64,000 bases of DNA, taken from Sordariomycetes sp. S80-01Y (Eukaryota > Ascomycota > Sordariomycetes). The DNA lies in NCBI GenBank assembly GCA_037042185.1, contig JAXQJY010000023.1, positions 372,001 to 436,000 on the forward strand, written 5' to 3'. The notes beneath the pieces were generated by a model, which saw only the letters and a program-made list of their open reading frames with translations, was not told where the DNA came from and did no database searches. Positions 23,700 through 35,900 of the stretch are shown piece after piece (position 1 is the first letter of the stretch; each line of letters opens with the position of its first letter). A program made the translations under genes and the position numbers.

Positions 23700-25511
23700 G
23701 ATTTTCTCACGCGACAACAGCGCAGGTGTTTGTGCGTATCAGACGGCGCGTCGCGACATGAAATGCGGGTGCGCAGGTGGTGAGCGCAAGGTGATGCAAA
23801 GATGAGGACGCGACGCGACTGGGCGAACCGAGGTGGGGCGGACGAGTCGAGGTAGAAACGTTGCACGAGATCGCGACACAGCTCGCGTCGAAGATGACGA
23901 TGCTCGCGATGTATTACGATGCGATGCGCCTGGTGCGAAAAGTCGGGTGCGAAGACCTCAAGGGAGACGCGTCGGGATGCGCGATGGGGGGTACCGAATG
24001 AAAGGCGGCGGAACCGGTCGCGCGAAATCGAGGAGATGAAAGGAAGAAGTTTGGAAAGCGGCGAAGGGATGGAATTAAATCGCCAGCGGTGACTCAAGGT
24101 GGCAGAGCGGAAGGTGAAGGTGCGCGCCAAGAGGTGGGAGGGTGAAGTTTATGGAAGCTGGAGATGGAGTTCGGAATTTGGGTTTGGGAAGCTGCGCTGC
24201 ACCGTAGCTCTCGGAGGTCGGGGAATCGCGGTTGCGGCGGAGGTACTTGTGTTTTTGGTGGCGGGTGGCGGGGCGTGCAGGTACCGTGGTTGTGGAGGGT
24301 CCGTGAGGAAGAATCGCGGCATGTCAAAATCGATTGATTCGAGGCGCCGTGGTATTTATGAGACTCCCAGCCAAACTCCGTCCGGTGGGCGTCATGCACC
24401 TATCGGGGCGCGAAATGGCTGGGGAAAACTTTTCGGGGGGTTGACGTGACGGTGCTATGCGACTAATGGGGGACAGGGGGGCTAGCCGTGCGCCAGTGAT
24501 CGTCGGCCTGGCTGACGCTGATCCGGATGGCTGGTGCTTCATCTGTTAATACCTTCTGTCTCTCTCGAATCAGCATCTTGTTGGCGCTGTCCTTTTTCTA
24601 ACGTCTGACCACGGTGCCTGACCCGACACGTGGTGCTTCCCACCCTGCTCTGATGTCGCAAACTCTCGAGTCCACCCGTGCATCGCACAGAGTACTACAG
24701 TGACGCGCCTGACGCGCCAAGACTGCTCTCATTTCACGCGACAGCTTCATAGCCGCACCTTCACTGAGACCCTGACGCCCAACGTCTACCGTCCCGCATC
24801 CTGCGTGCCGTGTACTAACACGACTTGCGGAAGGCGGAGAAGTGTTGCATTTTTGACATGGGCGTCATTATTTCGAGAACAACCCTCCGCTTCGAGCCGA
24901 TAAAAGTGTCAATTCGATCAAGACCGAATCCACTTACGGTTGCGTCAAACCAAAGGGTCCACCCAGCTCAGCCATCCGGAATTGTACGTACACCGACTCG
25001 ATAGATGCATAATTCCTTTACACGATTCCTATGATTCCTCAGCACCCGTTTTCTGCAGCAGATAAGCAATGATTGCCTCAGAATCCTGGGCGCCATCATC
25101 ATAGTTTAATGATGCATGCTACACTGACTCGCTGAGCAGTCTTTGGTTCAAAGCCGCTGCCATTCAGTCACTGCGATGCGGCGATCTATTCGGCCAATCA
25201 CAAGCGACAAGCACTACCTCTTTTGTCCAATCATCAACAGTCGTCGTCCGCTCCTGGTATGTCACGTGGGCTTAGCTTATGTAACTTCCCACCTATCTGG
25301 TGGGGCAGCATCTCGGCCTGGGGTTCAGAAAAAAAAGTTGACTGAACTTTTCTGAGGTGCTCGTGAGACCTCACCACATGTAACGCCCCCAACCCGGACA
25401 CTTCTTTCCACCGCCATCAATCGCCCAATCCTTGTCGAAAGGTCGAACCCAGACAAACGTGATCTACTGAAACGACTCCACGGCCCTGGACTTTTTCCAG
25501 AAAAGAAAACA
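23700..25511. other. divergent intergenic region, bdf1 / UTP5
   Basis: About 1.8 kb. The bdf1-proximal part (to ~24450) is purine-rich on the + strand, i.e. a C/T-rich leader for bdf1. The rest holds only short frames. No transposon or RNA gene is recognised. Confidence 0.55.
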
Positions 25512-26687
25512 ATGTCTACAAAGCGAAAAGCGCCGGGCAAGCTCGCGCCCCCAACCGTCCGCTCCAGCGCCAAACTCCCCACAAAGCATGCGATTGACGA
25601 GTCCAAAACATCGGTAGCAGACACCGACGTCCTGCCTTCACAAGCCGGAACAATTGAGATCTCTTCCGACGAGGCCAGCGATGAGGATATGTCCGACGAT
25701 GGAGACGAGGAGGAACCAGTTACGAACGGTGTGACGAAATTGAACGGAAATGCAAAGGCGCCGCAACTACCCACCCCGGGGCTTAGCGGAGCAGGCGATG
25801 AAGAAGATGAAGGAGAAGATGGTGCCAGTCCCAGTTTCGGGGAGCTGCTTCGGGGAAACGACGCCATCGATGTCCCCGCGCTGCTGAAGCAAGATTCTAC
25901 CTCCAACGCTGTCACCACCCGTCGAAAGATCACCGCGCCCAGCAATCAGACCCTCACCACAGTCCTCACCCAAGCCCTCCGCTCCGACGACACAGACCTG
26001 CTCGAGTCCTGCCTCCACACCAGCGACCTGCCCACCATCCGCGATACGATCGAGCAAATCGACTCCACGTTGGCGGGTGCCCTACTCAACAGACTCGCAT
26101 CCCGGCTACATCGCAGGCCGGGAAGGGCGGGGAGCCTCATGACCTGGGTTCAGTGGACGCTGATCGCCCACGGCGGCGCGATCGCCAGCCAACCCAAGGT
26201 CATCCAGAGCCTGAGCGGGCTGCAGAAAGTGCTGGCTGAGCGAGCGAAGGGGCTGGGGAGCCTTCTGGCGTTGAAGGGCAAGCTGGATCTGTTGGAGGGA
26301 CAGATGGACATGAGACGGCGCATGCAGAAGATCGCCAGTGCCCACGCTGACGACGATGAGGATGAGGAGGATGTTATCTGGGTGGAGGGCGAACACAACG
26401 GCAGTCCCAACAGCCTTGCCAACTCGAGACGAGGTCGTGGTGGCGCTGAGGATTCGGACGACGACGAGCCGGTCATGAACGGCGTCGTGGGCGACTCATC
26501 TGACGAGGAAGACGACGATCTCGAGGAGGAGGATGACAGCGAGGATGATGAGGAGAGTCTCGACGAGGATGAGGTTGATCACGACGATGTGGATGAGAGC
26601 ATGGGCGAGGAAGAAGACAGCGACGTGGAGGCCGCGCCGCCGAGTAAGCTGCAGAAGGTTGGCAAGGCGTTCGGCAAAAAGAGGTGA
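25512..26687 (+). CDS. utp5: U3 snoRNP / small-subunit processome protein Utp5, short form
   Basis: A single exon of 391 aa. A basic start (MSTKRKAPGKL) and an acidic Ser/Asp/Glu region precede a helical Utp12-family domain at ~140-275 (from the stretch starting TLTTVLTQALRSDDTDLLE to KGKLDLLEGQMDMRRRM). The C-terminus is a long Asp/Glu tract (~275-375) ending in a basic KVGKAFGKKR. Utp5 (WDR43 in animals) belongs to the t-UTP/UtpA complex that acts on pre-18S rRNA in the nucleolus. The WD40 propeller of yeast Utp5 is absent here; I recall that many Pezizomycotina annotations of Utp5 have this short form. A generic Utp12-domain protein is the alternative name. Confidence 0.8.
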   Translation: MSTKRKAPGKLAPPTVRSSAKLPTKHAIDESKTSVADTDVLPSQAGTIEISSDEASDEDMSDDGDEEEPVTNGVTKLNGNAKAPQLPTPGLSGAGDEEDEGEDGASPSFGELLRGNDAIDVPALLKQDSTSNAVTTRRKITAPSNQTLTTVLTQALRSDDTDLLESCLHTSDLPTIRDTIEQIDSTLAGALLNRLASRLHRRPGRAGSLMTWVQWTLIAHGGAIASQPKVIQSLSGLQKVLAERAKGLGSLLALKGKLDLLEGQMDMRRRMQKIASAHADDDEDEEDVIWVEGEHNGSPNSLANSRRGRGGAEDSDDDEPVMNGVVGDSSDEEDDDLEEEDDSEDDEESLDEDEVDHDDVDESMGEEEDSDVEAAPPSKLQKVGKAFGKKR

Positions 26688-27141
26688 AGTCTACGACATA
26701 CAGCTCAGTAGGAGTACGGTGAGGCGTGAAGGCATGCCCCAAAGGGCGAAGGCGTTTTTTGGGTTTTTGTTAGACCTCTGGGTATTTCTGGCAATTCTAA
26801 TGATTTCGTGATCTTCACATGAGCGCTCGAGCGGGCTGAGAGTTCCGTGAATGTTGTATGCATGTTCAGGGTCTTCTGTAAATAATGTACGCTCTAGTAG
26901 CATCTACCCGCTGCGGGCTCGGCGAGCCCATCCGTTGAAAATGATAGCAAGCAACCGCTGTCCCTCTTTTCTCCCAACATTGACCCCCTCACTGTACAAA
27001 CAAGGGGAGGCCACCGGTCCAATGCTGAACAAACGCCCGCCATGAAATAAGAGAGAAAAAAAAGAGAGAGAAAGAAGGGCCGTAGCAAGCATGCTGTGCG
27101 CCTCTAGCCGTGGGAAACACGTCTGTCAACTAAGCAGAAAC
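26688..27141. other. short convergent intergenic spacer
   Basis: It holds the 3' UTRs of UTP5 (+) and the unknown 616-aa gene (-). A GA-rich tract (about 27047-27077) is the only compositional feature. Confidence 0.55.
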
Positions 27142-28992
27142 TCAAAAAGCCCAGCTCCCCTTTCTCTCCCTGACACCCCAAGCCAGCGGGTCAAGATTAT
27201 CCAGGTTGGGATGCTGTCGCGCCCACTCCGTCACGTAAATCTTCAAGGCCCTCCACCGCGGACACCTCTCCTCCTCCTTCGGCTGCTTGTTCAAGTCCAT
27301 CTCCAGCATGTGGCCCCTGGCCATCTGCTGCGCGTCGTTCTTCTGCAGCTCGCTCACGTCCACCTTGGAGATCTTGCTGAGCTCCTCGTCGAAGATGCAC
27401 GCTGTGGCGGGGTAGCCCAGCGAGAGATAGTTGAAGACCTGGGTGACGAAGGCGTCCGTGAACTCGGAGGCGATCTTATCCTCGCGTTTTGCTGCCCGGT
27501 CGGCGGCGGCCTTCTCAGCCGCGAGGCGCTCGTTCAGGCCGTGAAGGGGGTTGAGCATCGACTTGGAGGTACCGTCGCGGGAGGTGGTAGATATGTCGCC
27601 CGTGGAGGTCGAGAATAGGGAAAGGGGCTCCTCGACGACGCCTTCGCCTGGTTCGGCTGGTGTTCCCGGCACGGCAGGCGTGGCGAGCATGCGTGGACCC
27701 GTGAGCGGAGGGGCGGGCGCTGTGCCGTCTTGGTTGGAGTTGAAGCAATAGCCTTGCCACAGGCCACCATTGCCCGAGGTGTCCCGATTACGCAGGTCAT
27801 CCTGGTGTTGCATGAAGGGGTGGTTCGGCTCCAGCTTTGTCCACTTGGGTGAGGGGCACGTCCGGAAGGTGAGGTCTTTGCCGAGCATAGGTGGTGTCGC
27901 GTGCTTCCGCATCTGAGCCAGTTGCGGCGAATCTGGCTTCATGCCAAATGCCCCGAACGGCCTACCGAGGCTCTCAGGTTGCGGTGGCTTGAATGTCGAC
28001 GTCGGGAACGGCAAAGAAGGCACATCTGACACGACTGGAGCTTCTTCCATAATCTCGTCCTCCTGCTTCTCCCTCTTCTGGGCCACAGACTCGTTCTTAG
28101 TCTCCGACTTCCTCTTCCCCGTCGTCGTCCACAAAGGATCAGGGGGCAAGCCGAAATCCATCTTGTCAAGCTCCTCATCGCTGACCATCTTCACATCGTT
28201 GCCGCCCTGGGGCAGTTCCTTCTCTTTAAGTGCCTCGGCTTTTGTGACATCGTCCATGGCCTCATCGTCCACGCCCCGCTCTCGCGCCAGCTGTTGAGCA
28301 TGGTTCTGCATATGCTTGTGCCACCACGTCAGCGCCTCGTCGGACGATTTCCTTCTGGCCTTATCTCTCGCCGCGGCACCATCATCCGCAGGCGTGACAC
28401 CTTCCGGCGTCTCCTCGCTCCCTGAGCTCTCGGCAAAGTAGAAATGGGCAACCCCACCCTCGCGTGCCCTTGAATTTGGAAAGGCAGCAAGAGCGGCTTC
28501 TTGGAGCTGACGCTCAGCTTCTTTGGCCGCCAGGTCTAGCAAATACTGCTTCACGCCCTCTTCTTCAGATTCGCGCCGGGTGGGCGGCACGTGCTGCGGG
28601 GAGCCATCGTCGTTCCGTTGACGACCGCGCGGCCGCGACGAAGAGGTGTAAATATTCTTTGTGTAGGGTGTGATGTCGGTCTTATCTGTCGGTCTGGTCG
28701 CGGGACCGGGATCATTGGCACGACGAGCGCGACGGGAGGTTTCGATGAGCTGGGGAGCGAAGCGGCGGCGGGGCTTGTCTTGGTTGTCTCCAGGCTCGAC
28801 GGAGCTTGGAGCGGTGGAGGGGAACTCCCTGGCCGCGGGAGAAGGAGAGCGTGGGGAGGCGTCAGGCGTAAGCTCTGCGGTTGGGCCGACTCGGGGAGGG
28901 GCGCTGCCGTTGACGGGCTTGCGGTTGGAGTTGAAGGTTGTCTCTATCGGGACGGGAGCGAACCGCCGTCGTGGCTCAGTTGGGTCGGCCAT
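27142..28992 (-). CDS. conserved fungal protein of unknown function, 616 aa
   Basis: A single exon. The frame is open upstream to 29157, but the ATG at 28992 (MADPTEPRRRF) is preferred because the upstream extension is hydrophobic/Arg-rich without protein character and the motif below begins right there. Two copies of a short motif, PRRRFAPxxIET, sit at residues 7-18 and 74-85, followed by Arg/Ser-rich disordered sequence. A charged helical block (~145-185) contains EEEGVKQYLLDLAAKEAER. The C-terminal ~120 residues look folded: SEFTDAFVTQVFNYLSLGYP, then DLNKQPKEEERCPRWRALK and a Trp-rich end. No catalytic motif is seen. Orthologues are probably fungus-specific (recollection). The first motifs could be linear docking sites. 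Confidence 0.72.
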   Translation of the reverse strand: MADPTEPRRRFAPVPIETTFNSNRKPVNGSAPPRVGPTAELTPDASPRSPSPAAREFPSTAPSSVEPGDNQDKPRRRFAPQLIETSRRARRANDPGPATRPTDKTDITPYTKNIYTSSSRPRGRQRNDDGSPQHVPPTRRESEEEGVKQYLLDLAAKEAERQLQEAALAAFPNSRAREGGVAHFYFAESSGSEETPEGVTPADDGAAARDKARRKSSDEALTWWHKHMQNHAQQLARERGVDDEAMDDVTKAEALKEKELPQGGNDVKMVSDEELDKMDFGLPPDPLWTTTGKRKSETKNESVAQKREKQEDEIMEEAPVVSDVPSLPFPTSTFKPPQPESLGRPFGAFGMKPDSPQLAQMRKHATPPMLGKDLTFRTCPSPKWTKLEPNHPFMQHQDDLRNRDTSGNGGLWQGYCFNSNQDGTAPAPPLTGPRMLATPAVPGTPAEPGEGVVEEPLSLFSTSTGDISTTSRDGTSKSMLNPLHGLNERLAAEKAAADRAAKREDKIASEFTDAFVTQVFNYLSLGYPATACIFDEELSKISKVDVSELQKNDAQQMARGHMLEMDLNKQPKEEERCPRWRALKIYVTEWARQHPNLDNLDPLAWGVRERKGSWAF

Positions 28993-31900
28993 GATCGGCG
29001 GCCGCAGACAGGAGATGGTGTTCGCAGTGATGGCGTGGTATCTCGGTCGTCGGGATGGGATGGGATAGTATAGTATGAAGCGTGCGAGGATGTTATCGTA
29101 GTAGCAAGCGAGGGGTGCAGGCAGTGCTCGTAATAATGGCGGTTGAGCGATCAACAAAGAAGTGATGTGAGCATGATGGTATCATACAGACAGGGCAAGC
29201 GGGGCACACGACAGACAATGTTGAGAAAGAAAGGAAACAAGATGTTCAAGTTAGTCGAAGGAACAACAAGGGGCGACTTGGAGGTGATCGTCCAGGTTCT
29301 GGCTATCACGGGATAGAGGCGATTGCGCAGTGCTGTGGCAGCCACTGGCGCCAGCCTGAGAGTGCAGTAGAAACTCCACCGCCCACGGCGGTGCCGGCCT
29401 GAAGTCGGTGCAGCTCACGATCTTTTCTCGCGAGAACCGTGGTGGGGCTGGAATTCCAGACTCGAAGTATGCGTACTGTGCGACACAGAGACTTATCGTC
29501 TGACACTGTACGTGTCCGCCCTCAGATGCCCAGCAGAAGATGCAAGCTCACACTGTACCTATACTCCAGCCTCCGTTCGCGGTGCCGTTGCAGCATCTCC
29601 AGACCCCATCCGGCCCTCCGGTTTCCTCCCCTCGGCTTCTCTCCTCTGCTCCCCATGAAAGCCAAGCCAGGGCCCGGCGATCCCCTGGCCGTCTCTCGAG
29701 CCGCAGCATCCCATCGCCACCCGCTTCGAGCCTTTCCGTCGACCATCTGTCAGCGAAGCCTCCCGCGAAGCAGATCAACGACGAAGCCACCACCAGCTGG
29801 GACCGATAAGCTCGCGGCAGCGACGCACACCGACAGTTGTCCCAAGCCAATTACCGCAGGGCGACATTGCTCGTACAGGCAAGTCCAGAATCAGGTGCTT
29901 GCGGCTGCATGTCAAGCTAGAGTCGAGACTCAGGCACGGCTCTTTTGTGGCACTGTCGCTTCTGTTGATGGGTTCACATCCACTTATAGTCGACCTTCTT
30001 GTCCACTCATTATGCAACTTATTGCCTGGTCTAGCTCAGGAGCCCGCGGGAACTATTCTGCATAGTTTAGTTCCCTCTCACCTCGTCCTGGCAAGTCTGC
30101 GAAGTGCTGAACTAGTTGCCGCGGGACACGCCGAGTGCATAAGAGGACTGCACGTGAATGCATACCTGGTTCAGACGGGATCTTTCCGAAGGTGGTCGAG
30201 TGCATATCGAAGCCGTTTGGAAGTTTCGAACAGCCTTGCTACCTGAATCGCTTTCTTCTTCCACCAAGACATGAGACCATCAAACTACTGTCTTCAGTTG
30301 CGAATTCTGCTCTCGTTCTCGCAATATTCAGTCAAAGCGACCGATGTGGTTGCACCCCAACTCAGTCACCGCTTGTTGAATCCGTAGCAGCCAAGTGGAC
30401 TACCCCAACCCGCGGAGGCCATCCGCTGCAACGCCAGTTGTCTCACCGCTCCCCCGCGCGGGCTGGAGTTGACCTCGTGAAGCCATCGTGACCTTGATTT
30501 GCTCAGCTCCTTCACGTGGCTGGGCAGGGCCGTTCCTTGAAGCAGGGTGCCTCCGAGGATAGGAGGATCATGCCGCTCTGGAATACCGGAGTCATTTTTC
30601 TATACGGTGCATGCTCGTCGCGACTTGACTAACGTTCCAGGCAGGCTTGGTCACAAGACGCCATGGGTTGATCCCTAAGCTACCCTGCGGAACAAGGCAA
30701 AGGGGGGGTTTATTGGGGCTTCGGAAGCTCGCTATGCTACCATCGACTGCTGCACTGTCCGGCAAGGGGTAATTAAGTGACATTGTCGCTAAAGCTTCCC
30801 TGCTGAAGCAAGTATTTACTGCTGCTAATACTTAGCTTTATGGCACAACGCGATCATGCTCGTTCGTTGACTTCGGAACCCTACCGCCCACGTTTTATTT
30901 CCACTTAACACGATACATCCCCCAGACTCCTGCCACGATGTCACACAAGACGAAACGAAACGATCAATCGACCTGGCCTGGGACTTCAGCGTGGTTGCGT
31001 GGCACCAAATGAAGATGAATGGTTGCAGGCGTGTGTGAGTTTGTCTCATATCAGCCGCCGCGAACAGCTGAAGCCCGCGAAGAACGGGTGCGTGCGCATA
31101 CGAATACTTCAATGCGGCTTTAAATCTGGTGAGATATCGGCTACTGTGATTCTCAACAGGGATCTACCTGTTTCACAAGTAGACAGGAATCCACGATGCT
31201 GCAAAAGGGGCACACCGAGCTCTGCCGCAAGCATGCAGCCATTGAGACGGCGAGCTGTCAACCACTCTTCTTCATTCGTGATTCGCCCGACCGAGTGACG
31301 CTGGACGAGCGAGATAGCGTCACACAGCCGAGCTGCCACATGGTTGCAGCAGGTCATTTCCCCTTATCTGTTCACCTAGTATTCGAGTGCTGTACTCTTC
31401 AACAAACGCCATCACCCACCACACACGGCGCCGAGAAAGCAAGAGATTGGACATGAGGGGTAGGAAATCCTCTTGATCCCTCGCGTCTTATCATTGAGCT
31501 GCCAGGGCGCTGACCATTGCAGTTGCTCTCGTGACACCGACAGGGGTGTCTCAACGGTCGAAGCCCCTCGAAAAGCGCGATTGGTCCGTTCCATAGGAGC
31601 TTGGCTGTTTCTGGTTCGCTGGGGAACGGGCTTGGTTGGGCTGTAAGCCTCCAACCTCTGGCCGATGAACAGGTTTTCAAGGGCACTTGCGAAGAAAGAA
31701 TAGGAGCGCGGTCAGCCATCAACCAGCGCGGGTAGAATGCTATGCGTATTTACTCCCGACGCGGGAGACACATATTCGGAATGGGTTGCCGGGCCTCACT
31801 GGAGAGACACGCGGTACAGCAGGGGTTAGGCTGGATGGGAGCTGCCAAGTCCCGATGAGAGATGACAGCGACGGATGTGACCTGGTGACGGCATCCTTGC

Positions 31901-32951
31901 GCATACCAAGATCGAGCTCACTTTGACCAGCGCCCTCGGCCGTCCTGTCTGTGTGTACATAGGACAGACCTGCGTGGGTTGGAGGGCAGTAGAATTACCG
32001 AACGAGAGATTGAAGGGAGGGCAACGGGACCATCCCGTGCTGTAGCCGCAAACAGACAGCCCAAATCGCCCTTGGACCGTCCAAGCCACAGGCGAGTCTA
32101 AAAACTAAAAAGCACGACGAAACCGCGAATCGACGATAGCGGGAGCCAAACGCCACAACCCCTGTTTTGGGGCTCCTTGGCTCTCGCTGCTGCAAACGCC
32201 AGCCACGAGCTAAAACCTCCCGTCCCGCCGATCCAGAGTTCGAGACTTCTAGCTCCATAGGCTGTTTCTCCTTACTCCGTACCAAGACCTCGAAAAGTAC
32301 CGAATGCACTCCGGATTCTCTTCATGCGCACGGAACTGTTGTGTTTGTTGAGTTGTGCAACGCGCAGCACCGGACTGTTCAACAGCGGACCTGTCGGTCG
32401 GCGAGGCAGCGCGAGCTTTCGGAAGGGGGAACCTTGTGCGACTGTCACGACCACTGCACTTACAGGAAGTAAGTGGTGTTGTGCTGTTACTGTACTCACC
32501 AGGGTAATTACGGACACGGTCTTCTTGATTCAACTGAGCGTCTCACTGGGTGTCGCCACCGGGCCTGTTTGACCCTGGAACTTCTCTTTCTTTTCTTCCT
32601 CGGCCAGAGATAATTTCACTCTGTCATCATCAGTCTCAAAACCGTCAGCGAGTCTTCGATCCGATTCACCGCTACCTTGGCGGCATTCCCCCCGATTGCG
32701 ACTTGTCACTTTCATGCTTTGGCCCAGTCACTAAGTGCCTTGAGATAGTCACGCGCGCGCAGCACTGCTACTCGGGCAGAGCCAACGGGGATGGGTAGGA
32801 CTGCGTGACTGCGTGCTTGAGACCCGACCAGCGCCGACCCGACCCAGGACCACTTCGACCACGATCGCAATTCAAGCCGCCTCGATCCTCATTTACCAGG
32901 ATAATCGCATACGAGATTATTTTTCCAGATCGCAGCGATTGCTGAATACGA
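28993..32951. other. 4.0-kb gene-free region
   Basis: It separates two divergent genes of unknown function. Open frames are short (the longest, 208 codons at 29439-30065, has no domain character). Composition is mixed and I see no terminal repeats, transposase-like frame or RNA gene. The part nearest 32952 probably contains a long 5' leader. Confidence 0.5.
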
Positions 32952-35900
32952 ATGCAACAGGGAGGCGTCTCAAGTTCCCACTCTCAAGAGTCCAGATCCG
33001 TCCACAATCCACCGGTAGCGCTGCGAACGGCACCTGCGCGCACCAAAATGGGCCTGTCAGGCACGGCCACGGCCGATCATGCGCCTGCGCCTGCGCCCGC
33101 GCCTGCTAGTACTGCACCTGCACCTGCACCGCTGGCACTGGCACTGGCAGCGACTCGGACAGCACCGCTTTCTGCCGAGGACTTGTCGCCCATGTCGTCT
33201 CGAAACAAAAACAAGATCCCGTCGCCCACAAACACCATTCCCTCGCCTCCTACCGATGATGCGACGACGACAACTGCCCTGCCGGAACGCATTACCCTCC
33301 TGACCCCCGAGTCTCTCGTTGATACCGATACCGACGAGACCCCCGCGGGGCATCGTGCTTCCACGGCGCGAGCGCAAGCGCAACGGTTGCCGATCATGTC
33401 TCCAGCAGACGACAGCCAGCAACACCCACAACTACCGCCGTCACCACGAAAACAATACCAAGCAGCCTCCGTGCGGCCCTCGGATCTGTCGCCATACACG
33501 ACCTCGTACCAGCTGCAGCACCGCGAGAACGAGGAAAAGGATGGTCACTCTCGCATTGACTCCAATCAATCTGGGGCTGCTCAGCCTCAATCATCGGCGT
33601 CGCCAGATTCCTCCTTGGTCGCCAGGGATCAAGGCAAGCCACACTCGCATTCCCAGCGCCTGAGTGTCCTAGACAGCCTCACCGTCGCCGACAATTTCAC
33701 CACCGACGCTACCACCGTTGACTCGCCATCACCTTCCGCTGCCGCCCCTGGTCCGTCGACTTCCTCGTCGCCGGCTTCGCCAGCGTCGCCCCTGACCCAA
33801 GAGTTCCCTCCGCTGTACACGAGCAACGTTCTTCCCGGCACCAAGATCGCCCATCCGAAACCCATCGCGCTGCCCGCTTCGGGTTCTAGCACGCCGCTCC
33901 CGACGAAACCACACGCCAAGTCGGACCCTCGACTGCCTGAACAATCGATACGCAACTCAGCTTTCGTGGGCAACGTGGCCCAGCTCGAGGCTACCGCCGA
34001 GAGACTGTCCACCGGCACCAGCTCGATTGGGGATGCGATAAAGGATCTTCACGGCGAGCTGAAGAGGAGCGACAGTCGAAGGTCGTCGATGTTGGCTGCC
34101 AGCCTGAGGGCGCAGAACGACGACACACAAGCGCCACCTGAGGCGCCTGCTGTCGGACAGTTGAAGCGTCACCTTTCCAACTCGTCATCTATTGTGGCTA
34201 CCAACTCTGCTGCACGACACGGAGGCTACTCCCCTGGCGCGTTTGTCATGTCGCCCAATCACTCCTTGACCGGCCGGCTGCGGTCTGGATCTAAGAATTC
34301 GTCCGGCCAGCCGGATTTGGACGTTGTGACTGGACTGTCCCGTCACGGTCCGGGCAAGGCTTCTGTCAGGAGCGTTCGCTCAACGAAGCTATCTCTGGCT
34401 GAGATTTCCGAGTCGGAGCCGACTGCCTTGAACAAGGACGCATTGGATGCCGCTGATGCTGCACCGCCTATTGACGTCGACGACACCGACAACGAGCACG
34501 ATGACACCCTGCGTCCAGACGAGCTGCAACCGGGCCTTGAAGCCGGAACCGATGCCTTCCATCAAATGCTGGACCAAAGTGCAGAGGCCACGGCAGGGCA
34601 CCTCGCCGGAACCGTCCAGCGGCAACATTCACAAGCCGCGAGACCAGCTAGGTCGAATTCGGTCAACACCTTTCAACAGGCGCAGGAAGCCTTCATTGAT
34701 TTTGACGGCACTCATTGGGAGCCTGAATCTGAACCCGAGCCTGAACTTCAGCACGATCAACGGCACATTCATTTCCAAGAACCGATGAACCTTGACCTCT
34801 CCATGCCGTATGAGCAGGATTTCCCGACACCCCATGTCTCGCCCAACGACATGCCTCGAGCCCAGAGCTACTTCGATCACGAGACTGGCCAGCAAATGCT
34901 GTACTACCCAGCCCGAGTTCCGGCCATGATTAACCTCCCTCCCAAACTGTCCAACAAGCCAAAAGTCGCGCAGCACCAGAACCGGAGATCAAAGGTTCTC
35001 AACGCCATGGTCGACTCAAACAAGCACTCAGAAGAAGCGGCGGCAAGGCGCAAGTCAGGAATGCCGGACCCTTCGCGGGAGTCGTGGTTACCGGACCCTT
35101 TGGCGGGTCATAGGGGTTCTTTCATTGCGCTGTCTCAAGATAGCCCGCCTGCTGATGAGACACGATCTGAGGAGCAGGCACAGCCTGAGACCCCGACAGA
35201 ACACGTCGGGCTGAGGAAGCCACAGAGGCTGTCTCGGACGGAGCCGGAAAAGAGGGAGGACCGCGCGTCGCGTTTGGACAAGCTGCCGCCCCAATTGCGG
35301 GCGAGCGCGTTCTTCGATCTGCCTTCCAGCGCACCGGAAGTTGAGGTCAAGGAGGGCTCTGCTATGGCGACTCTGGACTCTATGCTCGATGCCTCGACGA
35401 CGGCTCCTGTAAGCGCCTTCACAAACCACTCGTTTGCGGGTACTTTGGGTCCCGAGGTGTATGGGAAGCAGAAGAAGCACAAATCCAAGGTGTCAACGTC
35501 GTCGCTCAAGCCTGAAGACGCAATTAAGAACGAGAAGAGAACTTCACGGTCGTGGTTTAAGCGCGGCAGTAGCCACAACAGCGAGGAGCGGGCCGCCTCA
35601 ACTTCAAGGAGCCGGAGCCCCTCTGCCCTTGGCGATGCGCATGGTGATACCGACGCATCGGAGGTCCAAGGACTCACCAGCGATGTTGACGGCCAAAGCA
35701 TCCGGGAGCCAGAAGATGGCGAGTCCGAGACTGACTCCGAGGAAGATGTTGATTACAACGGACAGCCCACCACCTTGCTGGCAGAACTGCAACTTCGCAA
35801 GCAACAGCAACGCCAGCGGACCGCACCCCGCGCTCACGGCCAAGGCTCCTACATGACGCTTCTGGAGATGGACGCTGTTGCCGAAACCCAGCGCAAGCAG

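Noticed and set aside
29439-30065. 208-codon plus frame
   Set aside because: No domain, no signal peptide, mixed composition; overlapping frames of similar length on both strands.
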